This document shows positions 45,887-56,612 of a stretch of DNA of 64,000 nt, in pieces; position 1 is the stretch's first letter, and each line of letters opens with the position of its first letter. Made by a program: the position numbers and the translations under genes. Location of the stretch: assembly GCA_018710785.1 (NCBI GenBank), contig DVJD01000116.1, positions 1 through 64,000 on the forward strand. Direction: 5' to 3'. A model generated the notes under the pieces. The model worked only from the letters and a program-made list of their open reading frames with translations, was not told where the DNA came from and searched no databases. The stretch is from Candidatus Fimimorpha excrementavium (GTDB taxonomy: Bacteria > Bacillota > Clostridia > Lachnospirales > Lachnospiraceae).

Positions 45887-47116
45887 TCAGGAGTGGAGAA
45901 TCATTTTCTGATACTGTTTTGGAGAAACGCCGTTCATTTTTTTGAATACGCGGATAAAATAATTAATATCCTGATATCCGCAGGCGGACGCGATGGTGCT
46001 GATGGAGAGAGAGGAGGAATTGATCAGGGTAATCGCGCGGCGTATGCGGATCTGATGGATGTAATCGGTCAACGTTATTTTTACTTCCTTTTTAAACAGC
46101 CCGGAGAGATAAGTTTTTGTCAGATTAAACTGATCCGCAAAAAAGGAGAGACTCAAATCTTCTGCATAATGGAAATCAATATAGGAAATGATATCTTTGA
46201 TGACAGGAGAATATCCCTTCATTGCATGATTTTGGACAAGAAGGCAATACTTGTGAATAATGTCGTTTGCGATGCCTGTCAGCTCCCTCTGGGTGCGTGC
46301 TTCATTGATCAGGACAGCGAATTTGGTGGAGAGATCGTCGATGTAAAGCGGATGAACCCCTCCCAGTTCAGCTGCCTTTCGGCACAGCGTATTTAAAATG
46401 ATCTGAAAGTTCTGCGTATTGCGGAGCAGATTTTCTGTGCGCGGCTGAATATGAAAACTTCCGAACTTTTGATGCAGCTCTTTGGCATGTTTGTAGTCGC
46501 CTTTGGAAACGGCCTCCAGCATCTGCGATTCCACCCAGTAGCGTTCTTCGATGCTGGCAACGGCCAATTTGGGATTTTGCCGCATTTTGCCCAAGAATGG
46601 AGAACGTTCGATGGATATGGAACTATGGTCCGGATAATAGGATACATTATAACTGGTTTCAAACAAACCGGAAGCCAGGTTGAGGACGAGGGATTCGAAC
46701 CGATCCAGAGCCTGAATGTCGGGGATGGAAGAATACACGGCCTCAATATCATCGGTCAGGGAAGGGGGAATCTTATTTTTCAGCATAATCCGCCGGATCG
46801 CAGCTTCATCGGGAACTTTTTCAAAAAAAGGACCGATGACAAAAAAAGAAGACTCATATTCATTGAGATGAGCCTTGGGGATGTGGAGATAAAAATAGGT
46901 CATATCAAACTCATCCGTAAACCGCAGCATGGAGGAGGGAGTCACCAATTGGGTGATCAGCAGAAGCATCTGCTGGTAAGCATTTCCCTCATATAGGCGG
47001 AGCCGGAATCCGTAATCCGTTTTCGCGATGTTGGAATAATCATTATAGAGAATAACATTGTTGACATTGTAAGCAGTCAGAGCCTGCTGAAACAGGGTAA
47101 GCTTTCTGGTTTTCAT
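45887..47116 (-). CDS. AraC family transcriptional regulator
   Basis: C-terminal DLSLSFFADQFNLTKTYLSGLFKKEVKITLTDYIHQIRIRRAITLINSSSLSISTIASACGYQDINYFIRVFKKMNGVSPKQYQK. Confidence 0.94.
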   Translation of the reverse strand: MKTRKLTLFQQALTAYNVNNVILYNDYSNIAKTDYGFRLRLYEGNAYQQMLLLITQLVTPSSMLRFTDEFDMTYFYLHIPKAHLNEYESSFFVIGPFFEKVPDEAAIRRIMLKNKIPPSLTDDIEAVYSSIPDIQALDRFESLVLNLASGLFETSYNVSYYPDHSSISIERSPFLGKMRQNPKLAVASIEERYWVESQMLEAVSKGDYKHAKELHQKFGSFHIQPRTENLLRNTQNFQIILNTLCRKAAELGGVHPLYIDDLSTKFAVLINEARTQRELTGIANDIIHKYCLLVQNHAMKGYSPVIKDIISYIDFHYAEDLSLSFFADQFNLTKTYLSGLFKKEVKITLTDYIHQIRIRRAITLINSSSLSISTIASACGYQDINYFIRVFKKMNGVSPKQYQKMILHS

Positions 47117-47332
47117 GGCAGTCCTCCATATTCGTTTATTGAAAGATCATAAAGAAAAATTGTATTATTTTATGATAAAACAAGATAATTTTATACTTGT
47201 ATATAAAATACCATAATATCATACTATTTTCAAGATATATTATCTCTGTTTTATTCTTTAAAAATGGCGTATTTTAGAATAGAAGACAGCTGCAGTACTC
47301 TGACGATTGTCAAAGTAGAAAAGGAGAAATCT

Positions 47333-48745
47333 ATGAATGAAAAAAAGGTGAAGCCGTTTGGCTTAAAAGATAAGATCGGCTATATGTTTGGAGACTTTGG
47401 AAATGATTTTACCTTTATGTTTTCCAGTACATTTTTGATGGTATTTTATACCAAAGTGCTGGGGATCAGCGGAGCGGCAGTTGGAACCTTATTTTTGGTG
47501 GCCCGGTTTGTGGATGCCGTAACGGATATCACCATGGGACGAATTGTGGACAAATGCAAACCGGGAAAGGATGGAAAATTTAAGCGGTGGATCCGTATTA
47601 TGGCAGGTCCGGTGGCGCTGGCCAGCTTTTTGATGTATCAGTCCGCGCTGGCGGATGCATCCATGGCAGTGAAATATGTTTACATGTATGTTACCTATAT
47701 TTTGTGGGGAAGCATCTGCTATACAGGTATTAATATCCCGTATGGATCCATGGCTTCCGCGATTACGGATGTGCCGGAAGAGAGGACTTCTTTGTCCACA
47801 TTTCGCAGCATCGGCGCCACGCTGGCCAATTTGATTATCGGTGTGGGAGGCCCCATGCTTGTCTATGCCACCGATGAAAATGGAGCGCAGGTAATCCGAG
47901 GCGGCGGCAATATATTTCCGATTTTGGCAGGAATTTTTTCCGTATGCGCGATTCTTTGCTATATCATTTGTTATAAATGCACGACAGAACGTGTCAAAAT
48001 CGAGAAGGATCCCAATGAGCCGAAGATCACGCTGGCGGATACCGTGAAAGCGATTTTTACCAGCAGGGCACTGCTTGGAATCGTGGCAGCGGCCATCTTC
48101 CTGCTGCTGAGTTCTCTCCTGCTTGGAAGCATCAACAATTATTTATATACGGATTACTTTGGCAGTTCGAGAGCACTGTCCACATATAATCTGATTACCA
48201 TGGTTTGTTCCCTTCTTCTGGCAACGGTCGTCGGGGCCATTTCAAAGACATTCGGAAAGAAGGAATCGGCGGCAGCTACGACGGCATTTTCGGGTATTGT
48301 ATTCCTTTTGCTGGGATTCCTCCACGTGACCAATGTCTGGGTTTTTGTGGTGGCTGCTGCCATCGGTTATATCGGAGTCAATTACTTTAATATGGTTATC
48401 TGGGCAAATTTAACCGATGTGATAGATGATATCGAAGTGCAGGCCAGGGAACGGCAGGACGGCGTGGTATACGGTGTGTATTCCTTTGCCAGAAAGATTG
48501 GCCAGGCGCTGGCCGGCGGTTTGGGAGGCTATGCCCTGACCATGATCGCCTATGATGAAAAAGCTGTGACACAGACCCAGGAAGTACTGAATGGTCTTTA
48601 TAATTTGGGAACATTTGTACCGGGTATTTTGTTCCTATGTGTGGCAGCAATGCTGGCTTTTGTATATCCCTTGTCAAAAAAACGTGTGAACAGAAACGTG
48701 GAAATCCTGCGGGAAAGAAGAAAGAAACTGGAAGAGGGCAAATAG
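47333..48745 (+). CDS. GPH family glycoside/hexuronide:cation symporter (MFS)
   Basis: FGLKDKIGYMFGDFGNDFTFMFSSTFLMVFYTKVLGI, RFVDAVTDITMGRIVDKCKPGKDGKFKRWI. Confidence 0.92.
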   Translation: MNEKKVKPFGLKDKIGYMFGDFGNDFTFMFSSTFLMVFYTKVLGISGAAVGTLFLVARFVDAVTDITMGRIVDKCKPGKDGKFKRWIRIMAGPVALASFLMYQSALADASMAVKYVYMYVTYILWGSICYTGINIPYGSMASAITDVPEERTSLSTFRSIGATLANLIIGVGGPMLVYATDENGAQVIRGGGNIFPILAGIFSVCAILCYIICYKCTTERVKIEKDPNEPKITLADTVKAIFTSRALLGIVAAAIFLLLSSLLLGSINNYLYTDYFGSSRALSTYNLITMVCSLLLATVVGAISKTFGKKESAAATTAFSGIVFLLLGFLHVTNVWVFVVAAAIGYIGVNYFNMVIWANLTDVIDDIEVQARERQDGVVYGVYSFARKIGQALAGGLGGYALTMIAYDEKAVTQTQEVLNGLYNLGTFVPGILFLCVAAMLAFVYPLSKKRVNRNVEILRERRKKLEEGK

Positions 48746-48795
48746 GGAAATGGTTCCGATACGGACAGAAATCGTATATTTTAGGAGGATGAGAG

Positions 48796-51084
48796 ATGAG
48801 ACAGGTACTATCATTAAATCAGAACTGGTATTTTTCAAAAGGTGAGGAAATTCCTGCCAATGCATCAGAAGCGGCTGAAAACGGCTGGAGAAAGGTGGAG
48901 ATTCCACATACGTATAACGCATTCGACGGACAGGACGGCGGCGGGGATTATTATCGCGGGAAAGCCGTATACATCAGAGAGATTCAGAGGCCGGAGGTTC
49001 CGGCGGATGCCAGGATTTATATCGAGTGGGAAGGAGTCAACTCCATTGCGGAGGTTTTTGTAAATGGAAACAAGAAAAAAGAACACCGCGGCGGGTACAG
49101 CGCATTCCGGGTGGATGTGACGGAGGAATTGAAAGCAGATAGAGCGGTTTTGGCGGTTTTGGTGGATAATGCCAATCATTCGGATGTCTACCCCCAGATG
49201 GCGGATTTCACATTTTATGGCGGTATGTATCGGGATGCCAAGATGATAGTCGTTTCGCCAACCCATTTTTGTCTGGACTACTATGGAAGCCAGGGGCTGG
49301 CATTTCAGTCGAAAATCCAGGGAGAGGATGCGAAAATCAGCCTGTCCGCGTGGATTACAGAGCCCCAGGAGAGTGATGCAGTCCAGTTTGAAATCATAGA
49401 TGAAGAGGATCACACAGTGGCAGAATGCTTCGTTCCGGCAAAGGATTGTGTCGAGACAGCAGCATGGATCAGAGCAGTTCATCTGTGGCAGGGAGTGGAA
49501 GATCCTTACCTTTATACGGTGATCGCACGTATTATCCGCCACAATGAAGTGCTGGATGAAGTGGAAGCCGATCTGGGTGTGAGGGAATACTATGTGGATC
49601 CGGAGAATGGATTTTTCTTAAATGGAAAATCCATGCCGCTGCGCGGCGTATCCCGCCACCAGGATATGCTTGGAAAAGGAAATGCACTGACAGAAGAGGA
49701 TCACTGGGACGATGCCTATCAGATTGCGGAACTGGGAGCCAATACGGTGCGTCTGGCCCATTATCAGCACAACCAGGCATTTTATCAGGCCTGTGATGCG
49801 CTGGGATTTATCGTGTGGGCGGAGATCCCATTTATCTCTGCCATGAATAGCGATCCCAGGGGACATGAAAACTGCAGGGAACAGATGAAAGAACTGATTT
49901 ATCAGAACTTCAATCACCCGTCCATCTGTTTTTGGGGAATTTCCAATGAGATCACCATCGGCGGAGAGAGACCGGGACTGTATGAAAATCTTGTGGATTT
50001 GAATCAGCTGGTAAAGGAACTGGATCCCACCAGACTGACGACCATGGCGCAGCTGTCCATGCTCCCCAAGGATTCCAGTCAGAATCAGATTACTGATGTG
50101 GTCAGCTACAATCTGTATTTCGGATGGTATGGCGGAAGCTATACGATGAATGAAGAGTGGTTTGACGAATTTCATCGGATGCATCCGGACCGCCCGTTCG
50201 GCGTTTCCGAATATGGGTGCGAGGGAATCATCAGCTGGCATTCGGACACGCCGAAGTGCAAAGATTATTCGGAAGAATATCAAGCCGAATACCATGAACA
50301 TATGGCAAAAATCATCGAGGAACGCCCGTATCTGTGGGCAACCCATGTCTGGAATATGTTTGATTTTGGCTGTGATGCCAGAGATGAAGGCGGTGTCAAA
50401 GGAAGAAACAACAAAGGGCTTGTCACCTTGGACCGAAAGATCAAGAAAGATGCTTACTATGTGTATAAGGCTTATTGGTCAAAAGAACCGTTTGTCTATA
50501 TTACGGGAAGACGATATGCCAAGCGTCCGTACGACACCATGACCGTGAAGGTATATTCCAATCAGAGCCAAGTGACACTGACCGTCAATGGAAAAGAAGT
50601 GGAAACGAAATGCGCAGATAAGATTTTCCTGTTTGAAGATGTGAAACTGGATGAAACCGTCAATTGCGTGACAGCCAGCGCAGAGGGATGCCCATCCGAT
50701 ACCGTGACCTGGATCCGCACAGAACAGCCGGATTCCTGCTATGTGATGCCCGTGGAAGAAGAGGATGACAGAGAAGGCGTAAAGAACTGGTTTGATGAGG
50801 CGGACGGGGACGAGCAGCTGCCGGAACTGACCTTTGAGGAAGGCTATTACAGTGTCCGGGATATTGTGGCCGATCTCTTAAACGATGAGAGAGCCTGCAC
50901 TATTTTGCTGGATGCCCTGAATAAATACGGAACCATGCAGGTGAAAAAATCCAGACTGGGAATCATGTCCGGACTTCCGGCAGAGGATATGATTGGAATG
51001 GTTGCTCCGAATCTGGAAACGGAGGAAATTATACTGAAAAGGACCAATGCCGCACTCCAAACCATTGCCAAAAAAGACAATTAA
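48796..51084 (+). CDS. Glycoside hydrolase family 2 (beta-galactosidase/beta-glucuronidase type)
   Basis: NGKSMPLRGVSRHQDMLGKGNALTEEDHWDDAYQIAELGANTVRLAHYQHNQAFYQACDALGFIVWAEIPF, CFWGISNEIT, FGVSEYGCEG. Confidence 0.93.
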   Translation: MRQVLSLNQNWYFSKGEEIPANASEAAENGWRKVEIPHTYNAFDGQDGGGDYYRGKAVYIREIQRPEVPADARIYIEWEGVNSIAEVFVNGNKKKEHRGGYSAFRVDVTEELKADRAVLAVLVDNANHSDVYPQMADFTFYGGMYRDAKMIVVSPTHFCLDYYGSQGLAFQSKIQGEDAKISLSAWITEPQESDAVQFEIIDEEDHTVAECFVPAKDCVETAAWIRAVHLWQGVEDPYLYTVIARIIRHNEVLDEVEADLGVREYYVDPENGFFLNGKSMPLRGVSRHQDMLGKGNALTEEDHWDDAYQIAELGANTVRLAHYQHNQAFYQACDALGFIVWAEIPFISAMNSDPRGHENCREQMKELIYQNFNHPSICFWGISNEITIGGERPGLYENLVDLNQLVKELDPTRLTTMAQLSMLPKDSSQNQITDVVSYNLYFGWYGGSYTMNEEWFDEFHRMHPDRPFGVSEYGCEGIISWHSDTPKCKDYSEEYQAEYHEHMAKIIEERPYLWATHVWNMFDFGCDARDEGGVKGRNNKGLVTLDRKIKKDAYYVYKAYWSKEPFVYITGRRYAKRPYDTMTVKVYSNQSQVTLTVNGKEVETKCADKIFLFEDVKLDETVNCVTASAEGCPSDTVTWIRTEQPDSCYVMPVEEEDDREGVKNWFDEADGDEQLPELTFEEGYYSVRDIVADLLNDERACTILLDALNKYGTMQVKKSRLGIMSGLPAEDMIGMVAPNLETEEIILKRTNAALQTIAKKDN

Positions 51085-52007
51085 TCCGGAAGATCCTCCA
51101 CCGTCAGATGGGATTGACGATATTCATTGGGAGACATGCCGTATTCTTTTTTGAATGCCCGGTAAAAACTGGAATAGTCATGGAATCCGTACTGCAGAAA
51201 AAGCTGTGTGATGGGGATGGAACCCAACAGGGCATCTTTGCAGGCAGAAAGCCTTTTTTTCATGATGTACTGATGGACGGATAGTCCGATGGTATCTTTA
51301 AACAAGTGGGCAATATAAAATTTACTGACGAAAAATTCCTGTGCGAGGAGTGTGAGGGAAAGATCCTCAGTCAGATGGCTGGTGATGTACTCACAGAGAT
51401 TTTGGAAAAGCGTTTTGGCGCTTACCGGGCTTAGGGAATTATTCTGGCTGTGGACGAGCCGGTTCAGATAGAGAAGCAGACTGTTGACTTGCAAAAGAAT
51501 CTCGGCTTCTTTTCCGAACCGGTTTCCCTGTATTTCTTCCAGGATGGAAAACAACCGGGTGTGTATGGTGTTAAACGTTACCGCATCGCTGGAAAACAAA
51601 AAGTTTTTTGTGGTGCTGACGTATTGCATCAGATATCCGAAGGCCGTGGAGATGTCCATCAGACGGGTGCAGTAATCCTGGCTGATCCACAGGACAAAAC
51701 GGCGGTAGGGCTTGTCCGGATTGATCATGGATGGCGAGTGGGGCGTATTGGGAGGAATCAGGAGAAAATCTCCGGGAGACACCAGATAAGAGTTCTCTTC
51801 AATGGTGATGGAAACATCCCCCTCCAGAAAAAAATAAAATTCATAATAATCATGGGCATGGACCGGGACGGGCTTTAGATGCAGATCACTGTAATAATAA
51901 AGCTCAAAATCCCTGGATATCATATACTGGCGGGTGGAAAAAGCCGTCTGGAATTTCCTCTGGGATGTGAGATGGGATTGGGATATCGGTCTGCTGCTGG
52001 ATGACAT
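51081..52007 (-). CDS. AraC family transcriptional regulator with cupin sensor domain
   Basis: HAHDYYEFYFFLEGDVSITIEENSYLVSPGDFLLIPPNTPHSP; C-terminal ITQLFLQYGFHDYSSFYRAFKKEYGMSPNEYRQ. Confidence 0.94.
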   Translation of the reverse strand: MSSSSRPISQSHLTSQRKFQTAFSTRQYMISRDFELYYYSDLHLKPVPVHAHDYYEFYFFLEGDVSITIEENSYLVSPGDFLLIPPNTPHSPSMINPDKPYRRFVLWISQDYCTRLMDISTAFGYLMQYVSTTKNFLFSSDAVTFNTIHTRLFSILEEIQGNRFGKEAEILLQVNSLLLYLNRLVHSQNNSLSPVSAKTLFQNLCEYITSHLTEDLSLTLLAQEFFVSKFYIAHLFKDTIGLSVHQYIMKKRLSACKDALLGSIPITQLFLQYGFHDYSSFYRAFKKEYGMSPNEYRQSHLTVEDLPD

Positions 52008-52250
52008 AGGACTACCTTCTTTCTTTGAAAACGTTCATTGGATTTCCGGTGGGAAATGTGTTCCATTTCCAGTATAAGGGAAAACAGCAACTTTTGCAAT
52101 GATTACAACAATTCCGGCAATGGAAAAATGACGGAGGATTTTTTATAATAAAGTTACAAATGAAAAGAGACAGAAGAAATATATAAGGGCGATTTTTACA
52201 AAGATAAAGCGGCCTTAAATAGAATGAAACAGAGAAAGGAAGAAAAAATT

Positions 52251-53327
52251 ATGGAAATGACACTCAGATGGTATGGAAGCAAATTTGATACGGTGACTCT
52301 GCAGCAGATCCGTCAGATTCCGGGAGTGACCGGCGTGATTACGACCCTGTATGATAAGGCAGCAGGGGAAGTATGGGAAGAGGATGAGATCCGCGCCATG
52401 ATCGCGGAAGTGGAAGCCGCTGGTCTTCGTGTATCCGGAATTGAGAGCGTGAATATCCATGATGCCATCAAGACCGGCGCTCCGGAGAGAGAGCAGTATA
52501 TTGAAAATTACATTACCACACTGGAAAATCTGGGAAAATGCGACATTCACATGGTATGCTATAATTTCATGCCGGTATTTGATTGGACACGTACGGAACT
52601 GGCCAGAAAGAGACCGGATGGCTCCACGGTTTTGGCCTATACGCAGGAGGCTGTGGACAACCTGGATCCGGAAAAAATGTTTGATTCCATCGCCGGTGAT
52701 ATGAATGATACCGTGATGCCGGGATGGGAACCGGAACGTATGGCAAAGGTAAAGGAATTATTTGCCATGTATAAGGATGTGGATGATGAGAAACTGTTCG
52801 AAAATCTGAAATATTTCCTGGAGCGGATCATGCCTGTATGTGATAAGTATGATATCAATATGGCGATCCATCCGGATGATCCGGCCTGGAGCGTATTCGG
52901 ACTTCCAAGAATCATCACCTGTAAGAAAAATATTCTCCGCATGATGGAGATGGTGGATAATCCGCATAACGGCGTGACCTTCTGCTCCGGTTCCTATGGC
53001 ACGAATCTGCAGAATGATCTTCCGGATATGATCCGCTCCTTAAAGGGCAGAATCCATTTTGCTCATGTGCGTAATCTGAAATTCAACTCTCCGACGGACT
53101 TTGAAGAAGCGGCGCATCTGTCTTCCGATGGAAGCTTTGATATGTATGAAATCATGAAAGCACTCTACGATATCGGATTTGACGGGCCGATTCGTCCGGA
53201 CCACGGCCGTATGATCTGGGGAGAAGTGGCCATGCCGGGATATGGCTTATATGACCGTGCGCTGGGAGCAACCTATCTGAATGGTCTGTGGGAGGCCATT
53301 GTAAAGAGCAACGCAAAGAAGCAGTGA
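52251..53327 (+). CDS. uxuA: Mannonate dehydratase
   Basis: MEMTLRWYGSKFDTVTLQQIRQIPGVTGVITTLYDKAAGEVW, HPDDPAWSVFGLPRIITCKKNI, GPIRPDHGRMIWGE. Confidence 0.96.
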   Translation: MEMTLRWYGSKFDTVTLQQIRQIPGVTGVITTLYDKAAGEVWEEDEIRAMIAEVEAAGLRVSGIESVNIHDAIKTGAPEREQYIENYITTLENLGKCDIHMVCYNFMPVFDWTRTELARKRPDGSTVLAYTQEAVDNLDPEKMFDSIAGDMNDTVMPGWEPERMAKVKELFAMYKDVDDEKLFENLKYFLERIMPVCDKYDINMAIHPDDPAWSVFGLPRIITCKKNILRMMEMVDNPHNGVTFCSGSYGTNLQNDLPDMIRSLKGRIHFAHVRNLKFNSPTDFEEAAHLSSDGSFDMYEIMKALYDIGFDGPIRPDHGRMIWGEVAMPGYGLYDRALGATYLNGLWEAIVKSNAKKQ

Positions 53328-53366
53328 TGCGATAGAATGCGATAAAGGAAAGGTTTGGTGAGTGGT

Positions 53367-54980
53367 ATGCAGTTAAATGCAAAGGGTTTGGAAAACAGAG
53401 CTGCCTGGGAAGCAGCCGGTTTTTCCCTGCCGAATTTTGATCGGGAAACGGTGACGGAAAACACAAAGAAAGCTCCGTTTTGGATTCATTTTGGCGCCGG
53501 AAATATTTTCCGCGCATTTCAGGCCAATGTGGTTCAGAATCTTCTGAATGAAGGCGTGCTGGACAGAGGTCTTGTGGTGGCTGAGGGATACGATTATGAA
53601 ATCGTGGAGAAGATGAATCGTCCATGCGACGATTACTCCATTTTGGTGACGCTGAAGGTTGACGGAACGGTGGAAAAAACCGTGGTGGGCAGCGTGGTGG
53701 AATCTCTGATTCTGGACAGCGAAGATGAGAAAGAATACTCCCGTTTAAAAGAAATCTTTGAAAACGATTCTCTGCAGATGGTATCCTTTACCATCACAGA
53801 AAAGGGTTACAGCCTGGTAAACGGAAAGGGCGAGACACTGCCGGATGTGGCTGCTGATTTTGAGGCCGGACCGCAGAAGCCAAAGAGTTATATCGGAAAA
53901 GTGGCCTCTCTTCTGTATACCCGTTTCCTTTCCGGGAAAAAGCCGGTGGCCATGGTGAGCATGGACAACTGCTCCCACAATGGCGATAAGCTGTATGCGG
54001 CCATCACTGCCTTTGCCGATGCATGGGAGAAAAATGGTCTGGCGGAGAACGGCTTCTCTGCTTACGTAAAGGATAAGTCCAAGGTATCGTTCCCGTGGAC
54101 CATGATTGATAAGATTACTCCTCGTCCGGATGCTTCCGTGGAAGAGATTCTGAAAAAGGACGGTGTGGAAGGCTTGGATCCGGTCATCACTTCCAAACAT
54201 ACCTATGTGGCCCCGTTTGTCAATGCAGAGGAAGTGCAGTATCTGGTCATCGAAGATGCGTTCCCCAATGGAAGACCAAACCTGGAAAAGGGCGGATTGA
54301 TCTTTACCGAGAGGGAAACGGTGGATAAGGTGGAAAAGATGAAAGTCTGCACCTGCCTGAATCCGCTCCATACGGCTTTGGCCGTATACGGCTGTCTGTT
54401 GGATTATCAGCTGATTTCCAAGGAAATGCAGAATCCGCAGCTGAAGCGTCTGGTGGAAATCATTGGTTATGAGGAAGGACTTCCGGTGGTGGTAAATCCG
54501 GGCATCATTGACCCGAAGGCATTCATCGACGAAGTATTGAATGTCCGCATACCGAATCCATTCATGCCGGATACGCCCCAGCGTATTGCAACGGATACCT
54601 CCCAGAAACTGGCGATTCGTTTTGGCGAGACCATTAAGGCATATCAGAAGTCCGATCAGCTCAATGTCAGCGATTTGAAGATGATTCCGCTGGTATTTGC
54701 AGGATGGCTGCGCTATCTGATGGCTGTGGATGACAATGGAAATCCATTCACCCTCAGCCCGGATCCGCTGCTGGATACGGTATGCCCCTATGTGAAGGAT
54801 ATCAAACTGGGAGATACAGTGGATGCGCTTACGGTACTGCGCCCGATCTTATCCGATGCCTCCATCTTCGGAGTGGATCTGTATGAGGCAGGGCTGGCAG
54901 AGCTGGTGGCACAGTATTTCAATGAGCTGATTGCAGGGCCGAAGGCTGTGGAACAGGTACTGAAGAAATATGTGAAATAA
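53367..54980 (+). CDS. uxuB: Fructuronate reductase / mannitol dehydrogenase family
   Basis: WIHFGAGNIFRAFQANVVQNLLNEG, FTITEKGYSL, SMDNCSHNGDKL, CLNPLHTALAVYG; directly after uxuA. Confidence 0.88.
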   Translation: MQLNAKGLENRAAWEAAGFSLPNFDRETVTENTKKAPFWIHFGAGNIFRAFQANVVQNLLNEGVLDRGLVVAEGYDYEIVEKMNRPCDDYSILVTLKVDGTVEKTVVGSVVESLILDSEDEKEYSRLKEIFENDSLQMVSFTITEKGYSLVNGKGETLPDVAADFEAGPQKPKSYIGKVASLLYTRFLSGKKPVAMVSMDNCSHNGDKLYAAITAFADAWEKNGLAENGFSAYVKDKSKVSFPWTMIDKITPRPDASVEEILKKDGVEGLDPVITSKHTYVAPFVNAEEVQYLVIEDAFPNGRPNLEKGGLIFTERETVDKVEKMKVCTCLNPLHTALAVYGCLLDYQLISKEMQNPQLKRLVEIIGYEEGLPVVVNPGIIDPKAFIDEVLNVRIPNPFMPDTPQRIATDTSQKLAIRFGETIKAYQKSDQLNVSDLKMIPLVFAGWLRYLMAVDDNGNPFTLSPDPLLDTVCPYVKDIKLGDTVDALTVLRPILSDASIFGVDLYEAGLAELVAQYFNELIAGPKAVEQVLKKYVK

Positions 54981-55002
54981 GATGAAATAAAAATCGTAAA
55001 AT

Positions 55003-55065
55003 AAAGAGGGATGCTGTAAAATCCGGGCCATCCAAAAGACCAGTTGGATTTTGCAGCATCCCTTT
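55003..55065. terminator. Hairpin terminator, GATGCTGTAAAATCC family
   Basis: AAAGAGGGATGCTGTAAAATCC ... GGATTTTGCAGCATCCCTTTT. Confidence 0.85.
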
Positions 55066-55079
55066 TCTGCCGGGGATTG

Positions 55080-55475
55080 TCACGCATCGGATTTTGTTCG
55101 TCTGGCAGCCTCCATGGCAGCATGCTCTCGTTGCAGTTCCTGGTAACATTCCAGAATGGTCCAGTGCTGGTTGGTGGGGGTCAGGATGGCTTTATAGGGG
55201 ATGGGCTTCAGCTTCTTTTTCCGGATGCCGTTGAGCACATCGTTCAGGCGGGCGTTGGATAATCCGCAGAAAATTATGGATTCTGTTTCCAAATCTTCCC
55301 CGTCATATTCCGGATAGTCGCCTTCCTCCAAGGTCCCGGCCAGCACGCCCAGAGGTTTGCTGTATTCCGCCAGCTCCACACTGCGGACTTTCATTTTCAT
55401 GGAAGCCAGAAGCAGCTGAAGCTCTCTCTTTTGTTTGGGATCGTCAAAATGAAATAATAAAACGGTTTCGCGCAT
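55080..55475 (-). CDS. DUF3783 domain-containing protein
   Basis: VLLFHFDDPKQKRELQLLLASMKMKVRSVE...KLKPIPYKAILTPTNQHWTILECYQELQREH. Confidence 0.8.
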   Translation of the reverse strand: MRETVLLFHFDDPKQKRELQLLLASMKMKVRSVELAEYSKPLGVLAGTLEEGDYPEYDGEDLETESIIFCGLSNARLNDVLNGIRKKKLKPIPYKAILTPTNQHWTILECYQELQREHAAMEAARRTKSDA

Positions 55476-55777
55476 AAACAATTCTCACTTTCCTGTAGGA
55501 TACAAAACAGCCGGGAGCAGCCGGTCGTAATGCTATCCATAGTTTAATATAAAAGGCGGAAAATTACAATGGGGAAACGAAAGGGAAGCGAAAAGGAAAA
55601 GGAAAACACAAACGGCAAAAGTGTGGTATAATAACTAGGAAAGTGAGGATCATGCTTGCATGAATCCTCATTTGACGAGAAAACCATCGAAACGGCAGTT
55701 GAGATGGTATACTAGCAGCAGGTGAGCCTGTGGGAGCTTACTGACATGAGGGAAAAAGACAAGGAGGGGAGCAGGCG

Positions 55778-56527
55778 ATGCAGATCATCATTTCACCGGC
55801 GAAGAAGATGAATGTGGATACGGATACGTTTCCCGTGCTGGGACTTCCGGAATTTCTGGAGGAGGCCAGAGTGCTGATGGCATATATGAAAAAGCAGGAT
55901 TTTGCCAGCCTGAAGCGGATTTGGAAATGCAATGATACGCTGGTGTCCCTGAATCAGGAGCGGTTTGCGCACATGGAACTGGAGAAGAATCTGACACCGG
56001 CCATTTTGTCCTATGAGGGGCTTCAGTATCAATATATGGCCCCGAAGGTGATGGAAACGGCTTCTCTGGAGTACCTACAGAAGCATCTGCGTATTCTGTC
56101 CGGGTTTTATGGGATTTTGAAACCGTTTGACGGCGTGACGCCGTACCGTCTGGAAATGCAGGCAAGGCTGGGCAGTGAGGGGCTGGATTCCCTCTATGCT
56201 TTTTGGGGGAGCCGGATGGCAGATGTTTTGAGCCGCGAGAGCCGTTTGATTCTGAACCTGGCTTCCAGGGAATACAGTAAGGCGGTGCTTCCCCATCTGC
56301 CAAAGAAGGTCACCGTGGCGACGGTGGTATTCGGAGAAAAGAGACAGGGAAAGATCATGGAAAAGGGGACCATGGCCAAGATGGCCCGGGGGGAAATGGT
56401 ACGGTTTTTGGCGGAGACAGGAGGGGAGGATCTGGAAGCGGTCAAACGGTTTTCCGGGCTGAATTACTGTTTTCATCCGGAAGAATCCAAAGAAGATACC
56501 CTGGTATTTTTAAAATCCGTCAGCTGA
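55778..56527 (+). CDS. yaaA: Peroxide stress protein YaaA (DUF328)
   Basis: MQIIISPAKKMNVDTD, ILSGFYGILKPFDGVTPYRLEMQARL, LNLASREYSKAV. Confidence 0.95.
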   Translation: MQIIISPAKKMNVDTDTFPVLGLPEFLEEARVLMAYMKKQDFASLKRIWKCNDTLVSLNQERFAHMELEKNLTPAILSYEGLQYQYMAPKVMETASLEYLQKHLRILSGFYGILKPFDGVTPYRLEMQARLGSEGLDSLYAFWGSRMADVLSRESRLILNLASREYSKAVLPHLPKKVTVATVVFGEKRQGKIMEKGTMAKMARGEMVRFLAETGGEDLEAVKRFSGLNYCFHPEESKEDTLVFLKSVS

Positions 56528-56612
56528 GGATGAAAAATGCAGAGCAGCCGGAGCGTTCTGTGTGATAGAAGGCGCGGTATAGAAACAAATAGGTAAGCAG
56601 GAGGAAAGAAAT

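Noticed and set aside
45803-46396. 197-aa + strand ORF and 46451-46996 (+)
   Set aside because: Opposite the AraC regulator gene on the minus strand, which carries the real HTH motifs.
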